From NCBI GenBank assembly GCA_002732645.1, contig NVRL01000048.1:671-9639 (forward strand): a stretch of 8,969 nucleotides of DNA. The letters run 5' to 3'. This stretch comes from Sulfurimonas sp. (lineage in GTDB: Bacteria; Campylobacterota; Campylobacteria; Campylobacterales; Sulfurimonadaceae). Under the pieces are notes generated by a model. That model worked only from the letters and a program-made list of their open reading frames with translations, had not been told where the DNA came from and made no database searches. The position numbers were made by a program, and so were the translations under genes. This document shows, piece after piece, positions 1 to 7,400 of the stretch (position 1 is its first letter; the number at the start of each line of letters is the position of its first letter).

Positions 1-2321
1 AAATCACAAAACAAATTATTGCTTATTTAAACTTTTTATTGGTAAAAGAAAGAGCAGGAGTTGAAAGAGCAATTGGAACAAATATAACTGCAACTGATTA
101 TTTTGTAAATGGATCAAGAACAAAATTTTCTAATCTGATTTCTGCACAAGACTCTTACTTACTAAACTTTAAAGACTACTCATCTAAAGAATCTCTTGCA
201 TTTTATGCGAATACTCTTGATAATGAAGCCGTAAAAGAAGTAATCAGAATGAGAAAAATAATCTTAAGTACTAATTCAATCGGCGGCTTTGGAGTTGATT
301 CAAAGTACTGGTTTGATACTATAACTAAAAAACTCACTTTACTTAGAAAAACTGAAAAATACATCATAGACAAACTTCATATTAGCAGTGCAAAAAATAA
401 GAAGAATATAAAGCTGGCTATATCTATAAGTGACTTTGTGCATGAGTCGCAAAAAGAAAGAGGTGCAACGGCTGGATATGTAGGCAGTAAGGGTAAAAAA
501 TTTGCTCAAGTTCTTACTAAACAAAGATTACTTACAGACGAAAAACTTAAAGCTCTCAAAAAGATTATGCTCAATATTAATTCGCTGTATTTAAATAGAG
601 AATCAAAAAATCTTTCAAACAAAGCATTAGCAGAACTTTCCAAACTTGAATCTATAAGAAATGGAGCAAGTTCGCTATCTCTTGGCGGGGCTAAAGTAAT
701 CGGATACTATACAAATATGCATGCGATATTTATTAATATAATAGCTTCTATATCAAAAGATGCAACTACTGTGAATGAAGCTAGAGATCTGCTTGCTTGG
801 TATAACTTTGCAATGAGCAAAGAACGTGCTGGAATTGAGAGAGCTGTTATGTCTAATACTTTTGCAAGAAATAAATTCTTACCGCAAATGAAAGAAAAGT
901 TTACAAAACTAGTAAGCGAGCAAAGTAGTTATTTAACAAGTTTTGAAAAATCTGCTGATTCTAAAATGGTTAATTTTTATTACTCCAATCTGCAAGGCAA
1001 AGCAGTTGATGAAGTGGATAGAATGAGAAGAATAGCCTTTGATGCTAAAAATATAGGTGGATTTGCAATTGACTCTAAATATTGGTTTAGCTCAATAACT
1101 ACAAAGATAAATTTACTTAAAAAAGTAGATGACTATCTATCTAAAAAATTAAGCAAAACCATTGATATGCAGATATCTCAATCAAATCTGCAGCTATATA
1201 TAGTATTTGCTGTTATCTCAGCCATAGTTATATTTATACTTTTCTTTTCAAAAATTATTGCAGATGGTGTTACAAATTCTATAAATAGTTTTCAAGCCGG
1301 TTTATTGAACTTTTTTGATTATATAAATAAAGATAGCAATAATACTGATTTACTAGATGAGAGTTCTAAAGATGAACTTGGAATAATGGCAAAAGTAGTA
1401 AATAAAAACATACAAAGGACTAAGGAGAGTCTAGATGAAGACAATGCTTTTATTACAAATACACAATCTGTTATGAGCAGAGTAGCAAATGGATGGTTTA
1501 GCACTCAGATAGAAGCGAAAACAACCAATCCAAGTCTTATAGAGTTGAAATCTACTATTAACAACTCTCTTACAAGCCTCGAAGATAGATTTGCATCGAT
1601 AAATAATATTTTAGATAACTACACAAATTATGACTATACAAAAGAGTTGACTCTTGATGGGATTGAACATAAAGGAGCCATCGACACTCTGCTGATAGAG
1701 ATTAACAAACTCAAAGATGCGATTGTAGATATGCTTAGAAATTCTTCAAGCAGTGCTGATAATCTTTTATCTAAAGCTGACTTCTTGCAACTACAAATGC
1801 AAGAGCTAAACAGTGCAACAATAAAACAAGTTGCAATGCTTCAAGAAACTGCCAATACGATGCAGGGGATAGATATATCAAGCAAAGATACATCTCAAAA
1901 AGCTAGAGAGGTTATTAGCCAATCCAATGATATCAAATCTGTAGTTTCAATCATTACTGATATTGCAGAACAAACAAATCTCCTTGCTCTTAATGCAGCC
2001 ATAGAAGCAGCTCGTGCAGGAGAGCATGGGCGAGGTTTTGCGGTCGTTGCAGATGAAGTTAGAAAGCTTGCTGAGAGAACACAAAAATCACTATCTGAAA
2101 TTAATGCCAACATAAATATACTTACTCAGTCTATCACAGAAATAGGTGTGAGTATTGATGAACAAAGCTCTAATGTATCTGATATAAATGATACTATTTC
2201 ACAAATTGATAGTACAACTCAAAAAAATGCAAATACAGTTAGCAAGATAGATATAGTTACAAGTGAAGTAAAAGAGATGGCTTCAGAAATATCTAAAGAT
2301 GTACAAAAAAATAAGTTTTAG
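1..2321 (+). CDS. Methyl-accepting chemotaxis protein with tandem NIT sensor domains (5' partial)
   Basis: Membrane chemoreceptor expected to signal through CheW/CheA. The frame is open from base 3 to the TAG at 2319-2321. A TTG at 39 could be read as a start but is internal: the codons before it (IIAYLNFLL) match the second copy ([10 protein letters not shown]), so the true start is upstream. Numbering from codon 39: residues 1-113 are the second half of a NIT domain (KERAGVERA). Residues 125-371 form a complete NIT domain, with [12 protein letters not shown] at 135-146 and KERAGIERA at 261-269. One membrane helix follows at about 385-405, then a long HAMP-like linker at about 406-565 and the MCP signalling domain at about 570-755. 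The hairpin tip [19 protein letters not shown] begins at 644. There is no CheR/CheB-docking pentapeptide at the C-terminus. NIT domains are associated with nitrate/nitrite sensing, but the ligand here is inferred. It converges on the kinase gene, 24 bases away. Confidence 0.93.
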   Translation, partial: ITKQIIAYLNFLLVKERAGVERAIGTNITATDYFVNGSRTKFSNLISAQDSYLLNFKDYSSKESLAFYANTLDNEAVKEVIRMRKIILSTNSIGGFGVDSKYWFDTITKKLTLLRKTEKYIIDKLHISSAKNKKNIKLAISISDFVHESQKERGATAGYVGSKGKKFAQVLTKQRLLTDEKLKALKKIMLNINSLYLNRESKNLSNKALAELSKLESIRNGASSLSLGGAKVIGYYTNMHAIFINIIASISKDATTVNEARDLLAWYNFAMSKERAGIERAVMSNTFARNKFLPQMKEKFTKLVSEQSSYLTSFEKSADSKMVNFYYSNLQGKAVDEVDRMRRIAFDAKNIGGFAIDSKYWFSSITTKINLLKKVDDYLSKKLSKTIDMQISQSNLQLYIVFAVISAIVIFILFFSKIIADGVTNSINSFQAGLLNFFDYINKDSNNTDLLDESSKDELGIMAKVVNKNIQRTKESLDEDNAFITNTQSVMSRVANGWFSTQIEAKTTNPSLIELKSTINNSLTSLEDRFASINNILDNYTNYDYTKELTLDGIEHKGAIDTLLIEINKLKDAIVDMLRNSSSSADNLLSKADFLQLQMQELNSATIKQVAMLQETANTMQGIDISSKDTSQKAREVISQSNDIKSVVSIITDIAEQTNLLALNAAIEAARAGEHGRGFAVVADEVRKLAERTQKSLSEINANINILTQSITEIGVSIDEQSSNVSDINDTISQIDSTTQKNANTVSKIDIVTSEVKEMASEISKDVQKNKF
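3..1151 (+). repeat. Tandem NIT half-domain repeat within the MCP
   Basis: The second half of the NIT domain occurs twice, at bases 3-377 and 777-1151, with a constant offset of 774 bases (258 codons) and no visible gap. Matching landmarks are [34 protein letters not shown] and [20 protein letters not shown]. The DNA has diverged clearly, so this is an old domain duplication rather than a recent one. The first half of the first copy lies before the window. Confidence 0.85.
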
Positions 2322-2355
2322 ATTCTAGCAATCTTAAACTTATTTCTATTTTTTT
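2305..2355. terminator. Bidirectional intrinsic terminator between convergent genes
   Basis: The left arm AAATAAGTTTTAGATT (2309-2324) pairs with AATCTTAAACTTATTT (2330-2345) over 16 positions with a single T-T mismatch, closing a 5-base loop (CTAGC). On the + strand a run of seven T follows at 2349-2355. On the - strand the seven A at 2305-2311 become a T-run directly after the stem. It can therefore terminate the MCP transcript and the kinase transcript. The left arm and one T-run lie inside the last MCP codons and include its stop. The stem is A/T-rich, so its strength is uncertain. Confidence 0.8.
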
Positions 2356-3740
2356 AACATATCTTTAATAGAAAAGCTAAAAACTGAACCCTCTGCGAAC
2401 TTAGATTGTATCTGTAGTTTTGAGTCATGCATCTTCAAGATATAACTAACCATAGCCAGTCCAATTCCCATAGAGTTATCCCAAGTATTTTTCTTAACTC
2501 TATAAAACTTGGCAGTGACCTTATCTAGATGCTCTTCTTGAATACCGATACCTTTATCTATAACTGAGAGTTCATTATTTTTTAGTACTACTTTTACTTC
2601 CATTTCAGAGTATTTAAGTGCATTATCTACAAGATTGATAAGAACTAGCTCTATCATAGTTTTATCAGCTTCTATCATTGTCTTATCAGCTTCCAGATTT
2701 ATCTCTCTGTCTCTATATTTAAGAGAGAGGTTTGAGACTACCTCTTCACAAAGCTTTTTCATATCAAAACGCTTGGATTCCATTTTAAGATCATCATTTT
2801 CAAGTTTTACTGAGAGAGCTAAACGATCTAGCATCTGAGATATTTTATCTCCATTTGAGCTTATCTTATTTAAGAACTTTTCACGTATCTTTGGAGTAAT
2901 ATCTGGATCTTCTTGAAGAGTCTGTGCATAACCCATTATAGATGCTACAGGGTTTTTAAACTCATGTGATATTGCAGATAATATATCATTTCTCTGCTTA
3001 TTCATAAGTCTTAGTTTGGCAGTATATTTTCTCTTTTGCTTATCTCTTGAACTTAACTTTTTCACAAGATTTTTAAGCATCAAAGATATCTGCAAAAACT
3101 CATAAAAGTACTTTGTCTTTATAATAGCATTATAGTTTTTGTTTGAAATTTCATCAAGAAAAACAGTAATCTGCTCAATATCATAAACTATTCTTTCACT
3201 CATTCTTTTAGAGATATAAAATGCAAAAACAACCACTACTAGAAAGACAAGAAATAGTTTTGACCATAAAGAGTAAAAGTCACTCATTACCTGAGCAAGA
3301 CTCATAGAGAGTCTGATATATATTTTTTCACCTCTATAAGAAAACTTTTTTGCAACATACAAGAAGTCTACTTTTAATGTCTTAGAGTATCTTGTTATAT
3401 GTGAAAACATATCTCTATTTGCCTGCATAATCTCATATCTTGAACCATGATTATCCATTGTAGATTTGTCTGCACTAGACTCTGCAATGACCATTCCATC
3501 GGAGTCTATCATAGTTACACGAAGCTCTGTATTTTCATTTACACGTCTGGCATAAGCATCTAGGTCATCAACTTTTTCAAGCTCCAAGCCCATCAAGACT
3601 ATTGCATTTTCCAAGTTATTTTCATTGTGATCTATAATGATTGATTTGAGTGCTACATAACTAATCAGAGATGTGACAAAAAGAGTTCCTACAAAAAGAA
3701 GTAGAAACTTAATAATAAATATTTGATGTATTTTTAACAA
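2346..3740 (-). CDS. Membrane sensor histidine kinase, PhoR-like periplasmic domain
   Basis: Sensor kinase of 464 residues, partner of the regulator just upstream. TM1 lies at about 8-32, a periplasmic domain at about 33-155 and TM2 at about 160-177. The periplasmic part (RVTMIDSDGMVIAES, then MDNH, ITRYSKTL and FLYVA) resembles the PAS/Cache-like sensor of Firmicutes PhoR kinases, from memory of that family. A HAMP-like region (about 178-230) precedes the DHp helix with phospho-acceptor His259 in SHEFKNP; Glu260 and Asn263 fit the kinase and phosphatase positions. ATPase motifs: N-box NLVDNALKYS with N369 and N373, G1 DKGIGI (395-400), FYRV (412-415) and G2 MGIGL (424-428). Residues 350-363 are a tandem duplication, EADKTMI twice, just before the N-box. 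The start is TTG, 7 bases inside the regulator's end; no ATG lies before TM1. A weak GGA sits 8 bases upstream. The signal sensed is unknown. Confidence 0.92.
   Translation of the reverse strand: MLKIHQIFIIKFLLLFVGTLFVTSLISYVALKSIIIDHNENNLENAIVLMGLELEKVDDLDAYARRVNENTELRVTMIDSDGMVIAESSADKSTMDNHGSRYEIMQANRDMFSHITRYSKTLKVDFLYVAKKFSYRGEKIYIRLSMSLAQVMSDFYSLWSKLFLVFLVVVVFAFYISKRMSERIVYDIEQITVFLDEISNKNYNAIIKTKYFYEFLQISLMLKNLVKKLSSRDKQKRKYTAKLRLMNKQRNDILSAISHEFKNPVASIMGYAQTLQEDPDITPKIREKFLNKISSNGDKISQMLDRLALSVKLENDDLKMESKRFDMKKLCEEVVSNLSLKYRDREINLEADKTMIEADKTMIELVLINLVDNALKYSEMEVKVVLKNNELSVIDKGIGIQEEHLDKVTAKFYRVKKNTWDNSMGIGLAMVSYILKMHDSKLQIQSKFAEGSVFSFSIKDMLKK
2652..2693 (-). repeat. In-frame 21-base tandem duplication in the kinase ATPase domain
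   Basis: Two adjacent 21-base units (2673-2693 and 2652-2672, read on the - strand) both encode EADKTMI, kinase residues 350-356 and 357-363. They differ at only two third-codon positions (AAG/AAA and ACA/ACT), both silent. Most kinases of this type have one such segment before the N-box, so the second unit looks like a slippage-type insertion of seven codons that keeps the frame. Confidence 0.85.
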
Positions 3741-4408
3741 AGTTTGTATCCAACTCCACGTACTGTTTGAATGTAGTCTTTACTCTTATCTGGGTCTATC
3801 TTCTCTTTTAGACGGTTGATAGCAACATTTACAGTCTTGTACTGGTAAGCTTCACCGTCTCCCCATACATTAGTAAGAAGATAGTCACGGTCTAAGACAC
3901 TATTTTTGTTGACGATGAACTCATAAAGGAGGTCAAACTCTAGCTTTGTTACTTCTACGCTCTTTGCATCTACTGTAAGTTCTCTTGTACTCTTATCTAA
4001 AAGCAAATCTCTATAAGAGACTTGACCTTCATTAAATTTTTTAGTAGTTCGTCTGAGAATAGCTTTAACACGTAGAATAAGCTCTTTCATATTAAAAGGT
4101 TTAGTAAGGTAGTCATCTCCACCTCTTAAAAAGCCCTCTTCTATATCTGAGTCTCTATTTTTTGCACTAAGATAGATTACAGGAGTAAGCACACCTTCAT
4201 CACGAAGACTCGCTACAAACTCACTACCTTCAACACCGGGAAGATTTCTATCCATAATGAGAAGATCTATCTCTTCTTCTTCAAGTATTTGACTTACTGT
4301 TTTTGTGTTTAAAAAGCCTATGACTTCAAAACCTTCTTTTTCTAAACTATACTCAAGAAGTTCCAGTAAATCTTCTTCATCTTCAACTACTACTATTTTT
4401 GCACTCAT
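3734..4408 (-). CDS. OmpR/PhoB-family response regulator
   Basis: DNA-binding response regulator of 224 residues, the usual length for the OmpR/PhoB family. The N-terminal receiver domain (about 1-118) has acidic pocket residues E9 and D10, phospho-acceptor D53 in IMDRNLPG, S81 in YLSAK and K103 in LTKPF. The C-terminal winged-helix domain (about 128-224) shows the usual VTKLEFDLL, NVAINRLKEKID and TVRGVGYKL segments. The ATG at 4406-4408 is preceded by TAAGG 8-9 bases upstream, a good ribosome binding site. The kinase start overlaps this gene's stop, so the two are probably translationally coupled and form one system. The receiver beginning (VVEDEEDLLELL) is PhoB-like, and the kinase sensor is PhoR-like. 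A phosphate role is possible but not shown, so no symbol is given. Promoter candidates lie in the 70 bases upstream. Confidence 0.95.
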   Translation of the reverse strand: MSAKIVVVEDEEDLLELLEYSLEKEGFEVIGFLNTKTVSQILEEEEIDLLIMDRNLPGVEGSEFVASLRDEGVLTPVIYLSAKNRDSDIEEGFLRGGDDYLTKPFNMKELILRVKAILRRTTKKFNEGQVSYRDLLLDKSTRELTVDAKSVEVTKLEFDLLYEFIVNKNSVLDRDYLLTNVWGDGEAYQYKTVNVAINRLKEKIDPDKSKDYIQTVRGVGYKLC

Positions 4409-4410
4409 CT

Positions 4411-4418
4411 ATATGACC
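4411..4418 (-). promoter_or_regulatory. Ribosome binding site of the response regulator
   Basis: On the - strand, TAAGGT lies 8-9 bases before the ATG at 4408. It is complementary to the 16S anti-Shine-Dalgarno core and supports this start over in-frame alternatives further in. Confidence 0.6.
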
Positions 4419-4420
4419 TT

Positions 4421-4432
4421 AGATATATATCT
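4421..4432. promoter_or_regulatory. 12-base perfect palindrome at the predicted transcript start
   Basis: AGATATATATCT is fully self-complementary. It lies between the extended -10 candidate and the ribosome binding site, where transcription would begin. It could be an operator, but simple A/T alternation in an AT-rich genome can produce this by chance. Confidence 0.3.
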
Positions 4433-4439
4433 TTTCATA

Positions 4440-4448
4440 ATTGTACCA
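4440..4448 (-). promoter_or_regulatory. Extended -10 promoter candidate for the two-component operon
   Basis: The - strand reads TGGTACAAT, a TGn extension followed by TACAAT, which differs from TATAAT at one position. No good -35 hexamer stands 17 bases upstream. This fits the extended -10 promoters, often without a clear -35, reported for Campylobacterota. Transcription would start near 4433, giving a leader of about 25 bases that contains the ribosome binding site. Confidence 0.5.
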
Positions 4449-4450
4449 AA

Positions 4451-4476
4451 ATGTTGTTTTAGTTTGATTACAACAT
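4451..4476. terminator. Inverted repeat after the adhesin stop: weak terminator or operator
   Basis: ATGTTGT (4451-4457) and ACAACAT (4470-4476) are perfect 7-base arms around a 12-base spacer. The repeat begins 2 bases after the adhesin stop codon. On the - strand it is followed by only three further T, so it would be a weak terminator and read-through into the regulator is plausible. The same repeat covers the -35 region of the extended -10 candidate, so it could equally be a dyad binding site controlling the two-component operon. The sequence alone does not decide between these. Confidence 0.45.
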
Positions 4477-4478
4477 GG

Positions 4479-7400
4479 TTACATCCCTGTTGTATCTATC
4501 TGCTCATCTACTGTTAATGTAATACTTGCACTTCCATCATTTTTCGAGTATTCAAATACTTTATCAGTCATATCTCCAGTCTCTGTCCACTGTGTATCAT
4601 TTGTGCCTATATCAAACTCAACATCTCTAATAGAGTCTCCATTATCACCTATGATGGTAAGATCATAATGATTGCTGGCATCTCCATTTGTAATAGTCAT
4701 TATGTCATCAAGAGAAAGATTGCTAATCTCATGATTTCCATTGGCACCAAGATCTATCTTCTCAATATTTGCAAAAGTATCACCACCAAGAGCATTAAAG
4801 TTAATATCCTGTCCCGGCCACATAACTAAAGTATCATCTCCACCAAGACCATCGATATCTTTTCCAGAATAATAAAGAAGTTCATCATCACCAGCTGTAG
4901 CAGAAGTTGCAGAAACTGTTGCTGTAAAACTTCCTGTACTTATAACAGAAGTGTCGCCATTACTAGACTCAGTACTTTGAAGTGTTACATCTACATCTCC
5001 TGTAAATGCTTTTTGAACAAAAGTAATGCTGTTTACATTTTCATAAGAGATATTTGAGATTGTATATGTGTCACTTGAAGCGTCATAAGCCACACTTGTA
5101 GCATCTACTCCTGCTTCTTTAAAGCTAGCATCTACACCTAAACCTTTTAGTGTCATAGTAAAAATCTCTGAGCCATCAACATCTTGTACATTAGCATTTA
5201 CATTTATAGCCACATCACTAAGCTCATCACCTATAGCATTTGCCGGGTCCATGTTTATAAGACCGTCTGCAACGGCTGTCCAAGTTATGTTTATGTTCTC
5301 TACAGTCTGAGTCTTACCTGAGCCACCTTCGCCGCTTACTACAACAAGCTTAGCATCGCTGACATCAACATCTGAACCTATCTTATCTGCTATAGGAGCA
5401 GATACTCCTATGAAATCTGGAAGAGTTCCATCTGCATCTACAGGGATAGTTATATTGTAGATATAGTCTCCATTGTCATCTCTACCTACAAGTTTAGAAG
5501 TAGTTGCTTTAGATACATTATTTGCATCTGTTCCATAGTAAACTACGTATCCGTAAGGAATATTTTGAAGGGTGATGCTAGAAATGGACTCAGTTGAATC
5601 ACTTAAAGTACCTACATTTAGTACTAACTCAGCCATCCCATCTTCTAGACCCGCTGAAGAAGTAAGACTCAAGTTTGTTAACCCATCATTCACAGGAGTA
5701 ACATTTATAGTCTTAGTTGCTAATGTAGTCTCTTCTGTAGTCGTGTAGTCTGCTCCAGATAAGTCTTTTTCTGGGTTTGGATTTTCAGATGATACTACCT
5801 TAGAGTCTATCGTAAGAGTTCCGTAGTGGTTTACTGGCGGAGTATATTTAAATACTATGTTATCAGCATTCAAGTCATTAGATACACCTGTAATCGTATA
5901 ATATCCATCTAGAACAGCTAGTGTTGAGACATTTGCACCGTTATAAGTGATAGTACCTTTTGTAGATGCATCTCCATCTGTATAGCTCTCCGTAAACTTC
6001 ACATATAGAGTTCCGTCTTTTATGATTACTCTATCACCATCAGCACTGTTGCTAAGGTCTAACGTAATAGTCTGCTCAGTAGGAGTTGCACTCTCAGCTA
6101 CATCACTTCCAGATATACCTATAGTCGTTGCATCACTAACAGGAGTAAGTTCTGCATCAAAGCCACCTGCTTTTCCATCTACACTATAGCTTTTTTGATG
6201 TGTAGCATCTGAATTTTCTTCACTAATATAAGTTCGTACTTCTATGTTAAAGTCAACTTTCTCAGTCACTAAAGTGTTTTCATTAGATGCAGGAGTTACT
6301 TCAAGTGTTGCTAAAAGTGAATTTACATCGTTAACATTACCATCTCCGTATACAACATAGTAGTTAATCCCGTCAATTGTTACTGACTGAGTCGTACCGC
6401 TAATAGTGTAACCAGCTGGAAGGTCTGAGATAAGAATGGCAAACTTACTGCTATCTCCATTTGTATCTCCATCACTTACAGTTAATAAAGTATCTAGGGT
6501 AAATGACGTATCTTCTCTGAGTTGGGCTATATTTGAAGTTAGTGATAAATCCATTGGAGTGCCTGTATCATTTTGTAATGCTCCACTATCTCCATTAAAA
6601 CTGCCATCTATTACAAGGTCAAAATTCTCACTATTTGTAAGGGTAGTAGAACTTCCATCTTTATGACCTACAGTTATATTAATATTCCCAGTTGTAGTTA
6701 TGTTGTTAAAGTTTACATTCTCTCCATTAACTACAAACTCTATATTATTTAAAGCCCCATCTGCATCTAACATAGCATCTGTAACTGCAAGTGTCCAAGA
6801 ACCGGAATTTATAATAGTAGCAGTTCCACCGTCATTTACAAGCTTGTCACCTGCGTATGTTCCGCCTACGACACTTACACCCTCAGGTACTCCACTAATA
6901 GTTATGCTTACAACCTTCTCACTACCGTCATCATCTGCACTGTTAGCTTCAGATGCTACATCATCAGGAGTAAGTTTAAAACCTATATCAAAAGTCACAT
7001 TTGTTTTAGTAACAGTTAAAGTATCTCCACTTACTGTTGCTTTATCCGTATCATCAGATGCTAAAGTAATAGATGAAGTTGCTGTATCTGTGACTGCTTT
7101 TACATCTACACTATAAGTGTCATTTTTCCATGCAGTGCTATCATCATAAGTATTATCGCCTATAGTTGCATCTGTATATTTTGAAGTGTCATTTGTAGTG
7201 TCTGAGATTTTATAACGAATAGGGAAATTGTAATCTGTATCAAGGTCAGCCGGAATTATAGCAGTTATAGAATCACTGCTAGGATCTACATCAACCCAAC
7301 CACTACCAGTGATTTCTACACTATTTTTAAAGATTTGAACGCCGGCTAAAGAGATACTACTCATATCTATTTGAAGTGCTTCAAGAGACTCGTTTGCATC

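Noticed and set aside
39..41. TTG at 39 as the start of the chemoreceptor
   Set aside because: The frame is open from base 3 and the preceding codons align with the second NIT copy; there is no ribosome binding site suited to it. The gene simply enters from the left.
1895..2113. 72-codon open frame on the - strand opposite the MCP signalling tip
   Set aside because: It is a shadow of the conserved hairpin-tip codons; such antisense frames are common over conserved MCP cores.
4305..4517. + strand open frame across the regulator start and intergenic region
   Set aside because: It is antisense to the regulator N-terminus, spans the promoter elements and resembles no known protein.
5310..5333. 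Walker A-like match GEGGSGKT in the adhesin (residues 1213-1220)
   Set aside because: It fits G-x4-G-K-T by chance. It lies in a strand-loop region of a secreted repeat protein, without a Walker B motif or an ATPase fold around it.
6700..7116. 138-codon open frame on the + strand inside the adhesin
   Set aside because: It is antisense to clear repeat coding sequence, has a low-complexity Ser/Thr/Val/Pro composition that mirrors the codons of the real gene, and has no recognisable domain.
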